Positions 1 through 12,835 of a DNA stretch of 64,000 nt are shown here, one piece after another. Source of the stretch: Orobanche coerulescens. Lineage: Eukaryota > Streptophyta > Magnoliopsida > Lamiales > Orobanchaceae. The translations under genes and the position numbers were made by a program. The DNA lies in NCBI GenBank assembly GCA_033398695.1, contig CM065818.1, positions 37,162,001 to 37,226,000 on the forward strand. Reading direction: 5' to 3'. The notes below the pieces were generated by a model. It made no database searches, was not told the origin of the DNA, and saw nothing but the letters and a program-made list of their open reading frames with translations. How positions within the stretch are numbered: the stretch's first letter is position 1; each line of letters begins with the position of its first letter.

Positions 1-1024
1 TAATTTTAACGTAATCCTTCCTAGACATGATTATAATCTCCAAACATTCTAAAACATCAAGAATAACTCCTCCTCAAGACAAAACCATCATGTTCTTCAT
101 TACAAGTTATGAAAACTCATCAAGAATCATGATATACTCCAACAATCAATCAATACCCGAAGAAAACAACAACATCATCATCAAACTCGGAAATCACTTG
201 AAGAAAAAGAGATTAAGAGAACTTACCAATTAAGAACAAGAAGAACTCTCCAAACACCAAAGGAGAACCAACAAGCTTCCAACTCCAAGCCCTAAATCAA
301 GTTATGATGATCAAAAGCAAGATGGAAGGGGCTAAATATCAAGAACAAGTCCAGAAGGACGATTTTAGGGAGAGAAAAATGATTTTGGTTCGTGAAGAAA
401 TGAAATACGAAATCAAGTTATATAACCTGACAAACTCATTACGTACGCTATACACCAAACATAACGTATGTAAGCGCCATTGCGTATGCTACACCAATAA
501 CTTAGCGTACGTAATGCTAGTCCAGAACTAACTGACCAAGAGCATGATGACCTTAATGTACGTAAACAATAACAATTTACGTGCATTAACAAGTTGCATG
601 GATAACGTATGTAAGGATCACACCCTAACATACATAAATATCCATTGAGTGCAATAGTGAGATCGGATCGAAAGATTCCTGGCCCTACCAGCCGAAAGTT
701 GACATCGAGGAAGGTTCCTACCACCAACCACGCATTACGTACGTAACCATACAAGGCTAACGTACATAATACTCAGCCCATAGCGTACGCAATGCTACAC
801 ATGTAGCATACGTTAAGGCTAGTATACTTGGCCAAAAAAATCCAAACTCTTCAAGCAACATCCAAACGGCAAAATCAAACAGATGACAAGTATAAATATT
901 TTGATCCCAAAATATCCTAATACAATATACATTGTATTGGTCCAAAACAACAACATTTGTACCATTCTAAATGAATACGTACAACTTAATAGTGAAATAA
1001 AAAAAATTACCCCCGGATATTACA
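1..1024 (-). mobile_element. Tekay-like LTR fragment (element K), outer U3 end inside the LINE
   Basis: No coding capacity is visible. The right end reads ...CCCGGATATTACA, the same terminus as LTRs D (50,729) and, in reverse complement, H (61,864, TGTAATATCCGC). This gives a minus-strand LTR whose U3 start is at 1024. The next base is already LINE reverse-transcriptase sequence, so K inserted into the LINE. The U5 end is off the window to the left, and K could be a solo LTR or the 5' LTR of an element lying to the left. The R/U5 part (1-400) is A-rich; a TATA box at 419-425 and a palindrome array follow. Small ORFs here are not gene-like. The TSD cannot be checked. Confidence 0.65.
418..805 (-). 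promoter_or_regulatory. LTR K TATA box and CGTACG palindrome array
   Basis: On the minus strand a TATATAA box (419-425) lies about 14 bases downstream of the nearest of roughly a dozen palindromic words spread to about position 800. The word is a variant of TTAGCGTACGTAA, for example at 439-451, 499-513 and 733-748, often decayed to CGTATG or CATACG. The spacers contain TCCAGAAC, also found between the words of LTR A. The promoter role is inferred from position. Confidence 0.6.
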
Positions 1025-2590
1025 GGGGATCCTATCTCTCTATCTTTCTCTTTGTTTTTTGTATGGAACATCTAACCAGACTTATGAGAACTTTGCAGGA
1101 GGAGAAGAGGTTCAGATATCACCCTAATTGTCAACATCTTAAGGGAATCACCTTGTGTTTGCAGATGATCTCATGTTTTTTTGCAAAGGAGATTTAAAGT
1201 CAGTTACAGATCTCCTAGACAAGTTTGAGGTGTTTAGCAAGACATCTGGACTGATTGATAATAGAAGTAAAAGTGAGATATACTTCTCAGGGATGAAGCA
1301 AGAGGTGAAGGAGAGCATTTTGACTGTTTATCAGTTACAGAAGGGGCAATTACCATTTAAATATCTAGCCATCCCTTTGAATGCAAAAAAGCTTAGTGTA
1401 TCTCAATATCAGCCTTTGATTGAGAAGATTGTTAGTAAGGTTACTCATTGGACTGCCAAGTTGTTAAGTTATAGGGGAAGACTTTAACTAGTATAAAGTG
1501 TCCTTTATTCAGTTCAGAACTACTCGTGTCAGATATTTTATTTCCTAAAGAAGGTGATGAAGATGGTTGAAAGCATCTGGAGGAAGTTCCTTTGGGATGA
1601 AGTTGTCGGTGATAGTAGAAAGGCCTTAGTGTCTTGGGAGGCTATCTGTAGGGAAAGAAAGGAAGGTGGTTTGGGATTGGTACATTTACCTACTTGGATC
1701 AAATTATCTTTCCTCAAGCTGCTCTGGGAAATTCATCACAAGAAATACAAACTTTGGATTAAGTGGATGCATGTACATTATATAAAAGATCAGACAGTGC
1801 AGAACATGGTTGTTTCTACTGAGGCTTCTTACCTTATCAAGAAAATGCTGAAGTGTAGGGATATGTTAGTAAGAATAGGTCTTTGGGATTATATTATGAA
1901 TGATGTGTGTTTCAATAAGAAAGCAGCCTATGTTGCACTCAGGCCTGCTATCACACATGTACCTTGGAAAGAGTTAGTGCTCCATAACAGAGCTATACCA
2001 GTGCAAAATTCTATCTCTGGCTTGTTTGTTGGCAGCGCATAACAACTAAGGATAGAGTGAAACATATTTGACCACTCAATAGATCATACCTGTATTTTCT
2101 GCAAAGTTGCCCCTGGAAATTTAAACCATCTTTTATTTACCTACTCATCCACTGCACCTGTCTGGCTGCCCTATTGCATTGGTATGGGATTGTATGCTCT
2201 ACCAACAACTAGCAGGCAATACAGAATCAGATATGCAGGATGGTGAAAGGTAAAAGGCCAAAATAAAGATTTTTGAAGGTGCTTGTTTTCGAGTTTGTGT
2301 ATGGCATTTGGATAGAGAGGAACTTGCGCATATTCCAGGATAAACATACATACCTCACTCAAGTTCTAGATAAGTGATTAGGAAATCTATTTGTAGATGT
2401 TTCATTGACAAGGAGCTAATGAACTTTTATAATAACGTAGGAGCTTTGCCTGAGTTTTTTCTCTACTGTTGGCAATTTTTGTTGTGAGTTGTGTGTTATG
2501 TCTCTTTGGAGAGACTTTTTCTATTGAGTTGATTGTACTTCATTGTATGCTTGGAATAATAAAAACTACCTTTTGTTCCCAAAAAAAAAA
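1025..2590 (+). pseudogene. L1-type LINE reverse transcriptase/ORF2 C-terminal part, degenerate
   Basis: This is the 3' part of a plant L1-like non-LTR retrotransposon ORF2, broken by frameshifts. The pieces in order are: GDP followed in another frame by FLFVFCMEHLTRLM (1026-1090); the catalytic FADDLMFF motif (about 1155-1180); the thumb-like LPFKYLAIPL (about 1350); the WRKFLWDE...SWEAICRERKEGGLGL segment (1554-1690); a zf-RVT-like tail with WKELVLHNRAIP (about 1965-2010); and a C-terminal VYGIWIERNLRIFQ (about 2295-2340). A short 3' UTR ends in a poly(A) tail at 2581-2590, which marks the insertion end. The 5' part is cut at 1024 by LTR K, so 5' truncation at insertion cannot be judged. 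It is not functional. Confidence 0.85.
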
Positions 2591-3188
2591 TTATTGATGC
2601 CTTGGACCTTCCGGTGGGATATAGGTTTCTTATCGCGGAAGTTGGGGATACTCCAGAGGTTCCTCCCAGAAGGAGCATCACCTTTTATCAGTACCCTATT
2701 CCCGAATTCCTTATTGATTTATCACATAATACCATCTCGTCATTGATCAATTTTCCTAACTCCATCAGAAATGTGGTCGAGTATTTGCTTCTCTATGGCT
2801 ACTATAAAGTAGATGTCGACATTTATTTTTTCTATTTTTGCTATAGTCTTAAGAACTTGCATGAATCTTTCTACGTATATTCTCACCATGCCTATTTACT
2901 CGTGAACTTACCTTTCACCGTAAAGGATTGGAGGAGTCATTTCTTATATCTTAGTCATTCTAAGGAGGGGACTTTTCCCTATGAGTGGGTATCCACTAAT
3001 CCTCAACAATATCCTATATCCAAAACATATCCTGATTATGACTTATGGTACAACAAGTAAATAAATGGAACTAAAAAACTTTTGAGGAGTTCCCATCACT
3101 ACTAGCCTTCAACTCCTCTTCCATTTTCAGTTAATTCGTCTTCCAACTTTCTCGATATAAGAGGTTGGTAAGTTTCCTATGTGGTACT
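2591..3188 (+). pseudogene. Transposase_28-like ('putative gypsy type transposon') gene fragment, left part
   Basis: An open frame runs from the LINE poly(A) junction to the stop at 3058-3060 (about 155 codons, no Met needed). It contains YQYPIPEFLIDL, then a hydrophobic helix region, then LPFTVKDWRSHFLYLS and GTFPYEWVSTNP. This layout resembles the plant family annotated as putative gypsy-type transposon (PF04195-like), in which a PFPPFL-type motif is followed by a VKxWKxxFFFV-type motif. After 3060 the sequence looks intronic or exonic in patches, with a GTAAGT-like donor near 3170, before the solo LTR. The 5' end was removed by the LINE. The family assignment comes from motif memory; a search should confirm it. 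Confidence 0.5.
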
Positions 3189-4726
3189 TGTTAGGAATAT
3201 GCCCTCGAATGCCACTCAGAGGATGATGAGTGAGGGCATTGTACTTGTAATTATGTAAATCATTTATATAAGGCAATGAATGTTTCTTTATTTACTGTTT
3301 TTTACTGGCATTTCTAACTCGTAAATATACGTATAGAAAGTAGTCCGTGTATTTGAGAGCAAAACGTTCCACTCCATATTGGATAAGGAGTTCGGCACTG
3401 GAAAGCTTTATAGCTCAAATACTAAATCGTTCGCAAGTCGATGAAACTTGACTGGGCGTTAAGTTTATGAGAAGACTTGTATGACGTGTTCTTTGACTTG
3501 TGAGTGTCTGTCGAACACTAATGGTTAGGGGGAGCACACGTTATAGGTATGCTAATTGGATTAGTATACTCGTACCGACTCACCCTCGATTCGTCACACG
3601 GATTTCACTTTGGGATAGTTAATGACGGAATCGAAAGGTTGTGATAGGTATTCGTGAACCTTCGACTTGAGGATTTAGTAGGGATGTGCTTGTGACGTCA
3701 ATATTTCATTAGAGTAGTTCGACCCTATAAACTAGAAGGTGGGGGTCAACCTCGACGTGCATCTTGACGGGCAAGTACCAGGTCCTACTGAATACCAAGA
3801 TAGAATTCTTTCTCCCGTTAGTGAGTGGGTTAAATGTCCTATGCGGTTATTGGCAGATGAGATCATAAGTCTTTGGCCAAAGCATTTGAGCTAGTTGTAT
3901 TGGATACACGAGAGCTCGATGATCTCGATTTGCATTAACGCATGCATAACATTGTAACACCCCCAAATCCTATTGGGTTATTACAGTGCCGTGGACCCCA
4001 CCCCAGGAGATCCACCAGGCGAACATGACTAAAAATACATTAATTAACACAACAAGGGAAAATCATAGTCCCTACCATGACATCCGACACAATATTCCGA
4101 TGAGGAATTTCAACGACAAAAGTGGCCTACATGGCCAAAAATGAAATACAATAACATCCACGAATATCTGTTCGGGTAATACAACACGACAACAACTGAC
4201 AAGACTGGAGTACACTCCAACTGACTGACCGACAATGAACAACTCGGACTAGTATCGCTCGAATGCCTCGTCGCCATCATCATGCCCCTGTGTCTCAACT
4301 CTCTCCTCGCAAGCACCTAAAACATGAAAAACATGTTCCGCCACCTGGGCCATCCAGATAATGAACATCAAATACATGTATAACATGATATGCATCCAAA
4401 GGCAGAATGAAATGGTACAATGATGATAATAATACGAGATGCTCACAAACCTAGGTAAGAATCGAGCATTCGTGAAATACTATGCCCACGGCATACTATT
4501 AATACCTGTTCGACAGGTTAGAACATAAATGCCCAACGGCGAATTATAATCACAGAATACCACAATGAATTAAACGACATGAACCAAACCAGAACTGAAT
4601 TTGATATGAATCGTAATGCCCAAAGGCTCCAATGAGAATACCAAGACATTACAAAAGGGCTGAAAGTCATTCAGCGGAAATTAACAAATATCACAAACAC
4701 CTGAAGTCAAAACAGCCCGAAGCTGT

Positions 4727-5095
4727 AACAATGAGGGCCGAAGCCACGGCACGAAGCCGTATCACAATGAGGGCCGAAGCCACGGCACGAAGCCGTATCA
4801 CAATTAGGGCCGAAGCCACGGCATCCAGCCGTATCACAATTAGGGCCGAAGCCACGGCATCCAGCCGTATCACAATTAGGTCCGAAGCCACGGCATACAG
4901 CCGTATCACAATTAGGGTCGAAGCCACGGCATCCAGCCGTATCACAATTAGGGCCGAAGCCACGGCATCCAGCCGTATCACAATTAGGGCCGAAGCCACG
5001 ACATCCAGCCGTATCACAATTAGGGCCGAAGCCACGGCATGAAGCCGTATCACAATTAGGGCCGAAGCCACGGCATGAAGCCGTATCACAATGAA
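4727..5095. repeat. 36-bp tandem array in the left LTR of element A
   Basis: About ten head-to-tail units have an exact 36-bp period (GGG of successive units at 4807 and 4843). The unit contains GAAGCCACGGCAT, CCGTATCACAAT and TAGGGCC. Because 36 is divisible by three, the array is open in several frames and gives spurious 12-residue-repeat ORFs on both strands. There are no spacers, so it is not a CRISPR array. Confidence 0.95.
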
Positions 5096-6551
5096 TGATA
5101 GTGTGCTGCCTTGAGTTGGCCAACACGATGATAGTAACACACGGATAGACACCGTCCTTGACAGTCCCAAATTAACACCTCGATTGCCTTAGAACGGCCA
5201 ACCGACAACAATGATGCAGCGGATGATTCAATACCTCGATTGCCTAAAACGGTCAATCGACAACAATGATACCATAAATGATTGAACACTTCGATTTGCC
5301 TGAGAACGGCCAATCGATAACAATGACACGATGAATGAGTGAATACCTCGATTGCCTTAGAAAGGTCAATCGATAACAATGATTTAGTGAATGATTGAAC
5401 ATTTCGATTTGCTTGAGAACGGCAATTCGATAACAATGATATGAAGGAGGCCCAAGACCTTTAATGGGTTACCGACGAAGGCGAAATGAATAAGCCAATG
5501 CCTTTAATCGGCTGCATGCTTTTAATGACAATCCAAACAGAATAACAATGATCTCAACGATGTCTTTAATTGACATCTATATTAACAACAATCGATACAT
5601 CGATACCGCGAACCGGCTATCGACAATGACATTAATAATGAGTATCACAATGCCTTGAATCGGCCGTTAACGAACAACAATAAACATTTAGCAAAATTGC
5701 CGAAAGGTATCGTATCGAACGATCTCTTGATATCAATGAATTCATGAAGAGACTAAGTCTCGGAATGATACAACACATCCATACATATACATGATGACAT
5801 TAGCTCATTGACTAGTACAAGTATAAAACTTGCCTCAATACAGAAGGCGAGAAGGTACTTCCACGATCAACGTCCTTAGTGAAATTACCGGCCGCTCGAA
5901 CAACCTTAAACAACACAAAAACCAACAATTCTCTTAATACATGAATCAAGCATGATCACAACCAACTCAAAAGTCGATACAACAATACCCGAAACTCATT
6001 GGGGCATTTAAACAAACGCGTCGTAAACAATCTCCAATCATTTACAACCCAAAACTCAATTATATCCGAAACCAACTTCCCATGAATGATTCGAACCCAC
6101 AAAACCTCATGAATACCATCAATAATCCAATAGGATTACATAAATCGAGATTTCAACAACATCTAGTCGAAAACCCCCAAAATTCCAAAGTCAACCCGTA
6201 AGGGTTCTTGAACAATTCCTCAATTATACACAAATTCCGAAAATCACACCAATGAATCCGTAGGAATACATGTATCCAAGATAGATAATCCATATCTAAC
6301 ATATTCCAACATAATATCAATTTAACACGAAGAGATCGGAAGCAAAACACCCAAAATCCGAAATTCTAGATCCAAGAATCATTACCTTGATTTGGAGTGA
6401 TGAAACTGATTTAGATGATGATTAATCCAACTTAGAAGCTTGAAGATGATGCTAGATGATTGCAGCTCGAAAAGACCTTTCCGAATCGCCCGAGCTCGTC
6501 CGAAATGATTGAGAAATGAAGAAATGACGAAAGTTGGACCAAACTGTCCTA

Positions 6552-7005
6552 TTTATACTGTCCCAGCTTAGCGCGCGCTAACTCCTGATGTTAACGTGCG
6601 CTAACGCGTGTACCGGGTAGTCCAGTACCCCCTGACTGAATCGTTAGCGTGCGCTAAATACCTTTGGTAGCGTGCGCTAACAGCCTGTTCTTAGCGTACG
6701 TTAACCTTATGTTAGCTTGCGCTACCTGATAGTTGATATCCAAAATCCTGGAGTCCAGAACCTACTGTCCTCTGATCTGAGCGCGCTAGCGTGCGCTACT
6801 CTGAAGTCTTAGCGTGCGTTACCAGCATAGTTAGCGTACGCTACTTACCACTCGTAGGGTGCGCTACAAATTTCCCAAATCAGCCCAGTACCTTCTGGAC
6901 TGTCTGCCTCACTTGCGCTAGCGTGCGCTAGTACTGAATCATTGCGTGCGTTACATGCACCTCATTAGCGCGCGCTAACTACAATGTGTAGCGTGCGCTA
7001 CCTCT
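6552..7005 (-). promoter_or_regulatory. LTR A TATA box and TTAGCGTGCGCTAA array (left copy)
   Basis: On the minus strand, AGTATAAATAGG (TATA at 6552-6558) is followed upstream by about fourteen words in 430 bp. The first is a perfect 14-bp palindrome, TTAGCGCGCGCTAA (6568-6581); most others are TTAGCGTGCGCTAA/C. Spacers repeat TCCAGAAC, CCAGTACC and CTGTCC. The TATA box sits between two CTGTCC copies. Promoter function is inferred from the LTR position. Confidence 0.75.
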
Positions 7006-7201
7006 CAAACTGCAAATAAAAACATGATGATGATGATGACAATAATCTTGGCTCGGTCTCAAACAGTGACGATCCCAAAATACGCCGAATGGTGAACATA
7101 GTTGACTGAATATGAATGATGAATGATTATTACTGAGTGAAAAAAAATTCTGAGTGACAGTTACTGAATGATAATAAATGAATTCACAACCGGGTATTAC
7201 A

Positions 7202-7240
7202 TACTCCCCCCCTTAAAAAGAGTTTCGTCCTCGAAACTGA
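7202..7240 (-). other. Polypurine tract and conserved pre-PPT block of element A
   Basis: The minus strand reads TTCGAGGACGAA, then TTTTTAAGGGGGGGAGTA, directly before the 3' LTR. The same layout adjoins LTRs B and D. From here to the gag remnant (7241-7895) I see no coding sequence, only A/T-rich DNA with many TGAATGA motifs. Confidence 0.85.
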
Positions 7241-7895
7241 GGGTAAACAACTCGGGATATGAACTATCCATCACGATCTGAAGACAATAACGCTCAAATA
7301 GTCCTTGGGACCAAATCAACCGCAAGCCCAAGTCCCCAAGACTTGACGTCTCGAAATACAGTGAACGATTTCCCAAATTATCACGAAATCTCGGGCACAA
7401 CGTCGAAGGGATGAACTCCCAACAAATGACCCAAATCTCAAGATTCTCAAATATGATCATTATAAAATAGACCAACAATAAATGATTCACAGTCACGATA
7501 CATTATTACGGATAGATTTACACAGTCATCTCAAAAAACAAGGTTACATCTCAAATGTACCCAACATCGATATCCTCCCATATCATCGATTTCCTCTATC
7601 TCAACGATTTAAGGTATATCCGACGATGAACTCGCCGCTAACTAAGACCCCAGAAGGTCTCGAGAATGAAAGTGACAAAAATGGATGATGAATGATAAAT
7701 GACTACAAATCCGACAAGGATTTAGAATGACTCACCAAGGTGAATTAATAATGTCATGAGTGATAGTTCCTTGAAGTGATTGGAACCGCCGTTCCTCGTG
7801 AATTGAATGATTAATCGATAATTATGAGTCCCAACATGATTGATATATATGATGAATGAGTTATATGAATGAATGAACGACAATGAAATGAATGA

Positions 7896-9157
7896 TTATC
7901 CTCCTACCGAGCAAGAATTAACTTGCTCAAAACTGGTGATGAATGTCCTTACCTCGGGCTCTCGAAGCCTGATAGGGCCCCGAAAGAAGTATGGATCGGA
8001 GTAACAAAATCCCCGAGGCTCTTGAGCTCTCTTGAGATTTCTTGGCGCTAGAACCCTGCAGATTTCGCCGGTGTCCCCGCCTCCCACACAGAAAACAAAC
8101 AATAGCCGGCACCGTACACCGGGTACTAACGTGACTGCTGAATCACGATTAAAGCAAACAACGGTCGAACTCGTCGCACGAGAGGAAGATCTTGTCGGCA
8201 TGAAGACGACTAGAAAACGACCCCTTGGACGTCGGAGCCCGATGTCCCTCCGAACGAGCCGGCATTCTAGTCCTCTCACCAAGAAACGAAGGATGCTTCG
8301 AGTAAGCTCCTTGATCAAAAGCTCTGCTCCAAGAGCCTTCCCGATGAACTCACTAAGTGAATTACAATTGTGATTGAACAAGCGCATCTCAATCTGGATT
8401 TAGCCTCTTGCTAAAATACTTAATTTTATCCGCCTCGACGGATAATTGACGAAGCAAACTGAAGTAGTCCCTGAAACTTCTCAGCAATGACAATAACACC
8501 CTCGTCCTCGTCGGGTTCGGGGTTCAAAACCTCTGACAACTTGGCTTCACGAAGTGGAGCCGGATAATACCTCTCTAACATGAGAGTCTTGAACTCGCTC
8601 CAAATACAATCACGATCGATGGGTTTCACAGAAATCCACCACGAATAAGCGCCCTTACTCAAGTAATAAGCCGCTACTGCCACTTTACTCTCCTCCGGAC
8701 ACTGAACCATGTCGAAGAGTTTATCAAAATGCTCGAGCCAATGAACAATATCAGCTGGTTCCGACGAACCCTCAAAAGTAGGCGGCATCTGACGAGAGAT
8801 ATCGCCAACAATCTGATTCACTCCTCTAGTCTGTCCATGAAATGGCACCTGGCATCCCTGTTGCGGTGGACCACGAACCATCGAGGTCTGCATGGTCTCC
8901 ACTATCCGCGTCATCTGAGTCATCTGGGTCATCATGCCCTGCATAAATATGAATGGATCAACCCGAACACCTTCCGAGTGAGATGCCTCTCGGGTACGAC
9001 TCCCTGACAGTGAATGATTATCTGCTGATGAATGAGTAGCCTCGCTATTTGATGAATTAATGATATCCCTCTCGTTCGTGTGGGCATGCACACGAGATCC
9101 CGGGTTCCGGCCCGCACCGCGGCCTCTTCCCCTGCGTCCTCTGACAGCTCTATCCAT
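7896..9157 (-). pseudogene. gag: gag of element A (Ty3/gypsy retrotrans_gag with zinc-knuckle remnant)
   Basis: Gag forms the virus-like particle that packages element RNA. The frame opens at 9157 with an Arg/Gly-rich MDRAVRGRRGRGRGAG start, typical of Tekay gag. The core follows: FEGSSEPADIVHWLEHFDKLFD, then VAVAAYYLSKGAYSWWISV, WSEFKTLMLERYYPAPLREAK and an EGVIVIAEKFQGLLQFAS stretch. It breaks at about 8426. The rest runs on in other frames, with a zinc-knuckle remnant CFLCGRRGH near 8100 whose last Cys is missing. Nothing resembling protease, RT or integrase follows. The Met at 9157 suits the conserved Arg/Gly start. The product is probably non-functional. Confidence 0.85.
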
Positions 9158-10199
9158 ACTGAAGTAGGAAAGTCACATGATGATTACAGATCTCGCATGA
9201 AGATCGCATTATGATTACATTACAGAGTGACAATAATGGGCATACACGCTCTAACACAATGAATGCATTAATTATTTAATGAAATGATCGTCGACATTAC
9301 GTCAGAGTATGATAAGACCGTATGAAACATCAAATGAGGTAACATGATTGCCTGATGAAATTCCTGAAATGATTACCTTGAACAAGTTAATAAGGTTGAA
9401 AATTCGATCCTCAAGATCAACAACTGAACCGTGAGATGGGCTGAACGATTAATGAATTAACTGAACAATGAGATTGACTGAATGAGGAATGAATTAACTG
9501 AGCAATGAGATTGACTGAGTGACGAGTGAATTAGCTAAACGATGAGATTAATTGAGTGATGAATGAATTAGCTGAACGATGAGGTTAATTGAGTGATGAA
9601 CGAAGCAACTGAGCCATGATATTGACTGAATGATGAATGAATTAACTGAGTGATGAATGAGTTAACTGAGTGATGAATTAACTGACTAATGATATTGGCT
9701 GAGTGATGAATGAATTATCTGAGCGATGAATTGACTGAGTAATGATATTGACTGAGTGATGAATTAACTGAGTAATGATATTGACTGAGTGATGAATGAA
9801 TTAACATGATCGACAAGATCAGAATGATGATTGAGGATTATTAACTGATGAATGAGTTGATCCTTAATGCTTACACAAGCCACACGTGTCCCAAAACAAT
9901 TAGTCATGAATCAATCATAACACTAATATCGCATATAGGGTTCAACAAGGCATGAACAATTAATGACATGATGAATGTATGAACATAAAGAGAATCGAGT
10001 CCTTACACAGGTCATACGATGCTTCGAGGTCTCGCGATACTAGTCTACACTGACGACGACTCGATGAATGAATGACTCGTGCAGTCGCACTAATATTACG
10101 ACTCACAAAACCTGACTGACTAGATTGTCATAACCTGACAATCCCACCACTACCGCGTCGGTAGGACCACATAACTCACATCTCAGGGTATTTCACAAC
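9158..10199 (-). other. Untranslated leader of element A with TGA/ATGA-rich tandem repeats
   Basis: No gene is visible between the PBS and gag. From about 9420 to 9810 it holds a diverged tandem repeat of roughly 33-45 bp built from GACTGAGTGATGAATGAATT, TAACTGAG and AATGATATT. The rest is A/T-rich leader. Confidence 0.7.
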
Positions 10200-10216
10200 C
10201 CAAATCTCCGATACCA
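10200..10216 (-). other. Primer-binding site of element A (initiator tRNA-Met type)
   Basis: The minus strand reads TGGTATCGGAGATTTGG four bases inside the 5' LTR end. It differs from the usual plant TGGTATCAGAGC site by A to G, which fits priming by initiator tRNA-Met. Confidence 0.85.
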
Positions 10217-10989
10217 TTTCTGTAACACCCCCAAATCCTATTGGGTTATTACAGTGCCGTGGACCCCACGCCAGGAGATCCACCAGGCGAACATGACTAA
10301 AAATACATTAATTAACACAACAAAGGAAAATCATAGTCCCTACCATGACATCCGACACAATATTCCGATGAGGAATTTCAACGACAAAAGTGGCCTACAT
10401 GGCCAAAAATGAAATACAATAACATCCACGAATATCTGTTCGGGTAATACAACACGACAACAACTGAAAAGACTAGAGTACACTCCAACTGACTGACCGA
10501 CAATGAACAACTCGGACTAGTATCGCTCGAATGCCTCGTCGCCATCATCATGCCCCTGTGTCTCAACTCTCTCCTCGCAAGCACCTAAAACATGAAAAAC
10601 ATGTTCCGCCACTGGTCGGGCCATCCAGATAATGAACATCAAATACATGTATAACATGATATGCATCCAAAGGCAGAATGAAATGGTACAATGATGATAA
10701 TAATACGAGATGCTCACAAACCAAGGTAAGAATCGAACATTCGTGAAATACTATGCCCACGGCATACTATTAATACCTGTTCGACAAGTTAGAACATAAA
10801 TGCCCAACGGCGAATTATAATCACAGAATACCACAATGAATTAAACGACATGAACCAAACCAGAACTGAATTTGATATGAATCGTAATGCCCAAAGGCTT
10901 CAATGAGAATACCAAGACATTACAAAAGGGCTGAAAGTCATTCAGCTGAAATTAACAAATATCACAAACACCTGAAGTCAAAAGCATTT

Positions 10990-11372
10990 AAGTCAGTAAC
11001 AATGAGGGCGAAGCCACGCACGAAGCCGTATCACAATGAGGGCCGGCCACGCGAAGCCGTATCACAATTAGGGCGAAGCCACGCCACGGCCGTATCACAA
11101 TTAGGGCGAAGCCACGGCATCCACCGTATCACAATTAGGGCGGCCACGGCATCCACCGTATCACAATTAGGGCGGCCACGGCATCCACCGTATCACAATT
11201 AGTCGGGCCACGGCATCCACCGTATCACAATTAGGGCGAATCCACGGCATCGGCCGTATCACAATTAGGGCGAAGCCACGGCATCGGCCGTATCACAATT
11301 AGGGTCGAAGCCACGGCATGAAGCCGTATCACAATTAGGGCCGAAGCCACGGCATGAAGCCGTATCACAATG
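10990..11372. repeat. Decayed copy of the 36-bp array in the right LTR
   Basis: This is the same array as at 4727-5095, but units are 32-34 bp in the centre because C, G, A and AG were lost repeatedly around GCCGAAGCC and ATCCAGCCG. The last two units keep the full form. The flanking LTR sequence is almost unchanged, so the damage is confined to the array. Confidence 0.85.
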
Positions 11373-12835
11373 AATGATAGTGTGCTGCCTTGAGTCGGCC
11401 AACACGATGATAGTAACACACGGATAGACACCGTCCTTGACAGTCCCAAATTAACACCTCGATTGCCTTAGAACGGCCAACCGACAACAATGATGCAGCG
11501 GATGATTCAATACCTCGATTGCCTAAAATGGTCAATCGACAACAATGATACCATAAATGATTGAACACTTCGATTTGCCTGAGAACGGCCAATCGATAAC
11601 AATGACACGATGAATGAGTGAATACCTCGATTGCCTTAGAAAGGTCAATCGATAACAATGATTTAGTGAATGATTGAACATTTCGATTTGCTTGAGAACG
11701 GCAATTCGATAACAATGATATGAAGGAGGCCCCGGCACCTTTAATCGGTTACCGACGACGAAGGCGAGAAATGAATAAGCCAATGCCTTTAATCGGCCTG
11801 TACAGTTTTAATTACAATCCAAATAGGAATAACAATGATCTCAACGATGTCTTTAATTGACATCTATATTAACAACAATCGATACATCGATACCGCGAAC
11901 CGGCTATCGACAATGACATTAATAATGAGTATCACAATGCCTTGAATCGGCCGTTAACGAACAACAATAAACATTTGGCAAAATTGCCGAAAGGTATCGT
12001 ATCGAACGATCTCTTGATATCAATGAATTCATGAAGAGACTAAGTCTCGGAATGATACAACACATCCATACATATACATGATGACATTATCTCATTGACT
12101 AGTACAAGTATAAAACTTGCCTCAATACAGAAGGCGAGAAGGTACTTCCACGATCAACGTCCTTAGTGAAATTACCTACTCGAACAACCTTAAACAACAC
12201 AAAAACCAACAATTCTCTTAATACATGAATCAATCATGATCACAACCAACTCAAAAGTCGATACAACAATACCCGAAACTCATTGGGGCATTTAAACAAA
12301 CGCGTCGTAAACAATCTCCAATCATTTACAACCCAAAACTCAATTATATCCGAAACCAACTTCCCATGAATGATTCGAACCCACAAAACCTCATGAATAC
12401 CATCAATAATCCAATAGGATTACATAAATCGAGATTTCAACAACATCTAGTCGAAAACCCCCAAAATTCCAAAGTCAACCCGTAAGGGTTCTTGAACAAT
12501 TCCTCAATTATACACAAATTCCGAAAATCACACCAATGAATCCGTAGGAATACATGTATCCAAGATAGATAATCCATATCTAACATATTCCAATATAATA
12601 TCAATTTAACACGAAGAGATCGCAAGCAAAACACCCAAAATCCGAAATTCTAGATCCAAGAATCATTACCTTGATTTGGAGTGATGAAACTGATTTAGAT
12701 GATGATTAATCCAACTTAGAAGCTTGAAGATGATGCTAGATGATTGCAGCTCGAAAAGACCTTTCCGAATCGCCCGAGCTCGTCCGAAATGATTGAGAAA
12801 TGAAGAAATGACGAAAGTTGGACCAAACTGTCCTA

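Larger units (their letters stand above)
3953..7201 (-). repeat. 3' LTR of element A
   Basis: This 3249-bp LTR begins TGTAACACCCCCAAATCC and ends GGGTATTACA on the plus strand. From the left it holds the U5 end, a 36-bp tandem array (4727-5095), two blocks of diverged CGATTG/AACGGCCAATCG repeats (5170-5700), an A/T-rich R/leader-like segment (5700-6540), the TATA box (6552-6558), the palindrome array (6568-7000), and a (TGA)-rich U3 end. ORFs read through it are by-products of repeats. Confidence 0.92.

Noticed and set aside
4727..5095. CRISPR-like array
   Set aside because: Repeats are contiguous with no unique spacers, there are no cas genes, and the sequence is plant nuclear DNA.
4632..5170. 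Long overlapping ORFs on both strands with 12-residue repeats
   Set aside because: They come from the 36-bp tandem array, open in several frames because 36 is a multiple of three. No start context or homology.
8032..8373. Plus-strand ORF of 113 codons
   Set aside because: Shadow of the minus-strand gag zinc-knuckle region of element A.
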